Part shown: positions 62,901-64,000 of the stretch, piece by piece | Numbering within the stretch: the first letter of the stretch is position 1 | How the letters are laid out: every line of letters starts with the position of its first letter | Source: Malassezia japonica | Taxonomy: Eukaryota; Basidiomycota; Malasseziomycetes; Malasseziales; Malasseziaceae | NCBI RefSeq assembly: GCF_029542785.1 | Contig: NC_083374.1 | Location: 248,001 to 312,000, forward strand | Length of the DNA: 64,000 nt | Direction: 5' to 3' | Program-made: the position numbers and the translations under genes | The notes under the pieces: model-generated | What the model saw: the letters and a program-made list of their open reading frames with translations, nothing else | What the model was told of the DNA's origin: nothing | The model's database searches: none

Positions 62901-63044
62901 GCGGAGCGGCGTGCGCGCCGGCTTTTTGAAGAGGTGCGGCGGGAGCTCCACCGTGTACGCCCAGAGCCACTGGAGCGCATCCTGCGTAAAGAGCGACGAT
63001 GTAAAGCTAAAGCCGCGCCCCAGCGCGGCCGTCGCTGTGCCCAT
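59949..63044 (-). CDS. pentatricopeptide-repeat (PPR) protein, probably mitochondrial
   Basis: Single exon, 1031 residues. The start MGTATAALGRGFSFTSSLF was chosen as the last ATG before the divergent YAF9 gene; the longer open frame overlaps that gene. Helical PPR units are seen from about residue 470 onward: YNALLNAYVEAGHWSAAFGTF, YTTMLKAHVLRGAPVSRVL, YALVLQSACDARDLRLAESL, HYTILLHALLRAGKSRRARH, YGVLIRSYAESDPTSHVA and AWTSLLNAYRYAGDVEGALR. PPR proteins bind organelle RNA; in fungi they act in mitochondrial mRNA stability or translation. The basic, Arg-rich N-terminus is compatible with mitochondrial import. Target RNA unknown. Confidence 0.88.
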   Translation of the reverse strand: MGTATAALGRGFSFTSSLFTQDALQWLWAYTVELPPHLFKKPARTPLRAAPRSLGVRRLEPGVAVPAQRRMRQSAARTGVATPTIAPIDAPARRARAAEALEGIDASDVASVRRGARRVLRLEKTGDAAERLDTLLCAALAQERPFHEHAWLAALQIETSVARGAHHDALAQLSALLDAHAELLKEVRALGDAGAMQRLRHKPGLAVLYHAAKAVLGEGRRRVQAELRTGPSASAPALAAWLWANPLALALVQPVFPKVCQAIYTILAALPNPVGAVRALDAHRAGLVAAALANRHAPETAAQVVLECSRVHGMPPEPLVRRVLRVLIEGGGRRVVIAPLVQLVDTDEAQHATLRLLATYDATHGDADGVARRLARLPEAMAAPMRVHTSLLLAAHAGDVEGVEALYETSFGRALRDAYERPDAEPYVYHLLLAYAARDDYLGARGVLDAYKMHRAVPERMFLVLLRIAARHADADAALHLVLEMEASLVTSTTILHLVRALGAARLADRAASVMAYYRAQGVVLGRRVYNALLNAYVEAGHWSAAFGTFRYLQQHPRPAMRPDAAVYTTMLKAHVLRGAPVSRVLRLLWSMRRHGLVPDERTYALVLQSACDARDLRLAESLFELMDEALVPSHGGATLHHYTILLHALLRAGKSRRARHYLDAMRARGMEPSPVTYGVLIRSYAESDPTSHVAGELAMQLTKSAAAERRTTLGEGVAYENMLLPLIHVHSRRGELEAADALFAQLRAACAPASPSLRAWTSLLNAYRYAGDVEGALRVWDELYLHTIERVPSVGADQRSMLCFPLSIIMATLTHDGQFKRIAQIWQRVKRDGFAFDAHNFNQLAVALACSGRVWEALQVIEQVLPERPPALESALAPRMLASDALRDEEAYARDPLYQPPAPSAEGPWAPQVASVARPPNRRAAVADVDPAAATLDGDAPDSAWLDPALLAPSHAWFATYDTLREVCAAMDRMPKKTRARKRVRTGVAGADALAAPPELVPAAEALHAFPIAAARLAEYEQRAARWDAP

Positions 63045-63103
63045 CGCCACCGGTGGGGACGCCGAGTCGTGGCAGAAGACACAAAACGGCTGACTAAACC
63101 ACC

Positions 63104-64000
63104 ATGGCCTCGAAGCGGATGCGGGTGCGTAGCGCGACTGACGCAGGGCCTTGCCATCTCGCGCCCGATCCTCATTGGGTCGACCGCGACGCCGCTCACT
63201 CCCGAGGAGCGCCTCAGTGCGCCGCCCGACCACACGCACCGCTGGACGGTCGCGGTGCGCAGCGCGGCCTCGGCGCCGCTTGCGACGTGGTCTGCCGACA
63301 AGAACGACGCGCAGCCGAATGCCACGATCGGGACACGCTTGCGGGACAGCGAGGTGGACCTGCACAAGGCGGTCGGCAACAAGGACGACCTGTCCTACTT
63401 TATCAAGCGCGTCCAGTTCCGCTTGCACGAGACCTACGCACAGCCTACACGAAGTACGTCACGACGCTCACCAGACATCGACCGCTCGCCGTTTAGCGTG
63501 ACCGAGACAGGATGGGGCGAGTTTGAGATCCAGATCAAGATCTTCTTTGTGCCAGAGGCGGGGGAGAAGCCGCTGACGATCCTCCACCACCTCAAGCTGC
63601 ACCCTTGGCCGAGCGGGCCGGTGGGCACGACGGTGCCGCCGCCCGAGGCGCCGGCCGACGGCACGGCGCCGCCGCCGCCGCCGCCGCTTCCGCCGGCGGT
63701 GCACTCGTGGCAGTACGAAGAGATCGTGTTTCCGGAACCGCTCGAGGCGTTCTACGAGATCCTCGTGGCGAATCCCCCGACGCCGTGGCCCGCAACGTCG
63801 GCGCAGGCATTTGCCGACGCGGCAGACTACGAGGCATACTGCAAGGCCCGCGACGCGGGCGAGGACGCCAAGGCGCCGCACCCCGTGCACACGCCGAGCG
63901 GCCACCTCTTTGAGGCGCTCTCGCTCGAGGCGCAGCGTGCCGAGGCCGATCGCATCGACCTGGCGCGCGCCAACGCCGTGCACCAGCTCGACGCGGACCG
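63104..64000 (+). CDS. YAF9: YEATS-domain protein Yaf9 (3' end beyond window)
   Basis: Histone acyl-lysine reader of the NuA4 and SWR1 complexes. Three exons seen: 63104-63124, 63147-63453 and 63475 to the window edge; introns are 22 and 21 nt, the second being the shortest in the window. Splicing gives MASKRMRGLAISRPILIGST, then HTHRWTVAVRSAAS, KRVQFRLHETYAQPTRNIDR and VTETGWGEFEIQIKIFF, the YEATS core. LTILHHLKLHPWP and YEEIVFPEPLEAFYEIL follow, and a helical C-terminus (LSLEAQRAEADRIDLARANA) is cut off by the edge. Two inserts lengthen the domain: about 25 residues after the HTHRW block (SADKNDAQPNATIGTRL) and a Pro-rich one (nt 63630-63700). Confidence 0.93.

Overview
The window is a gene-dense, GC-rich piece of a fungal nuclear chromosome. 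Protein families (Bem1/Scd2, SAC3, THO2, GH128, basidiomycete-type eIF3l) and the very compact layout point to a small-genome basidiomycete yeast of the Ustilaginomycotina, most like Malassezia. That placement is inference from gene content and style; no rRNA or other diagnostic marker is present. I support 34 protein genes and no tRNA, rRNA, transposon or CRISPR. About 92% of the sequence is covered by genes, and many neighbours are divergent pairs whose start codons lie only 43-110 bp apart.

The most striking feature is intron size. I could place 33 introns by restoring conserved protein sequence across frame breaks. Sixteen are exactly 22 nt, 26 are 21-28 nt, and the rest are 36-44 nt. The short class starts GTACGT (or a close variant) and ends with a branch-like CTNAC that runs almost directly into CAG. 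Several first coding exons are tiny (3, 4 or 7 nt).

Layout. 1-10 kb: end of a large PX-domain protein, S-adenosylmethionine synthetase, mitochondrial ribosomal protein S4 (NAM9), a WRAP53/TCAB1-like WD protein and a small cysteine-rich tail protein. 10-20 kb: PTR2 peptide transporter, an unknown Q/N-rich protein, a secreted precursor of ten Kex2-type peptide repeats, the polarity scaffold BEM1 and a secreted GH128 glucanase. 20-32 kb: a UBL-WLM putative protease, AP-3 mu, RPB12, THO2, a tail-anchored small protein, a choline-transporter-like protein, a diverged eIF6 paralogue, TIM9 and TIF6 itself. 32-46 kb: SEC7, RRP8, a Ser-rich single-pass membrane protein, NIP7 and UTP14. 46-64 kb: cytosolic HSP70, eIF3l, a DUF202 membrane protein, a p24 cargo receptor, a CLC chloride channel, SAC3, dynein light intermediate chain, a small KEN-box protein, a PPR protein and the start of YAF9.

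Two themes recur. Ribosome biogenesis and translation is heavily represented (TIF6, RRP8, NIP7, UTP14, eIF3l, NAM9), with NIP7 and UTP14 sharing one 55-bp promoter. mRNA synthesis and export is represented by RPB12, THO2 and SAC3. The best candidates for undescribed biology are the peptide precursor at 14598-15239, the tandem eIF6 paralogue at 30386-31164, the 22-nt intron class, and the small protein at 59478-59912 carrying KEN, ABBA-like and D-box-like motifs.
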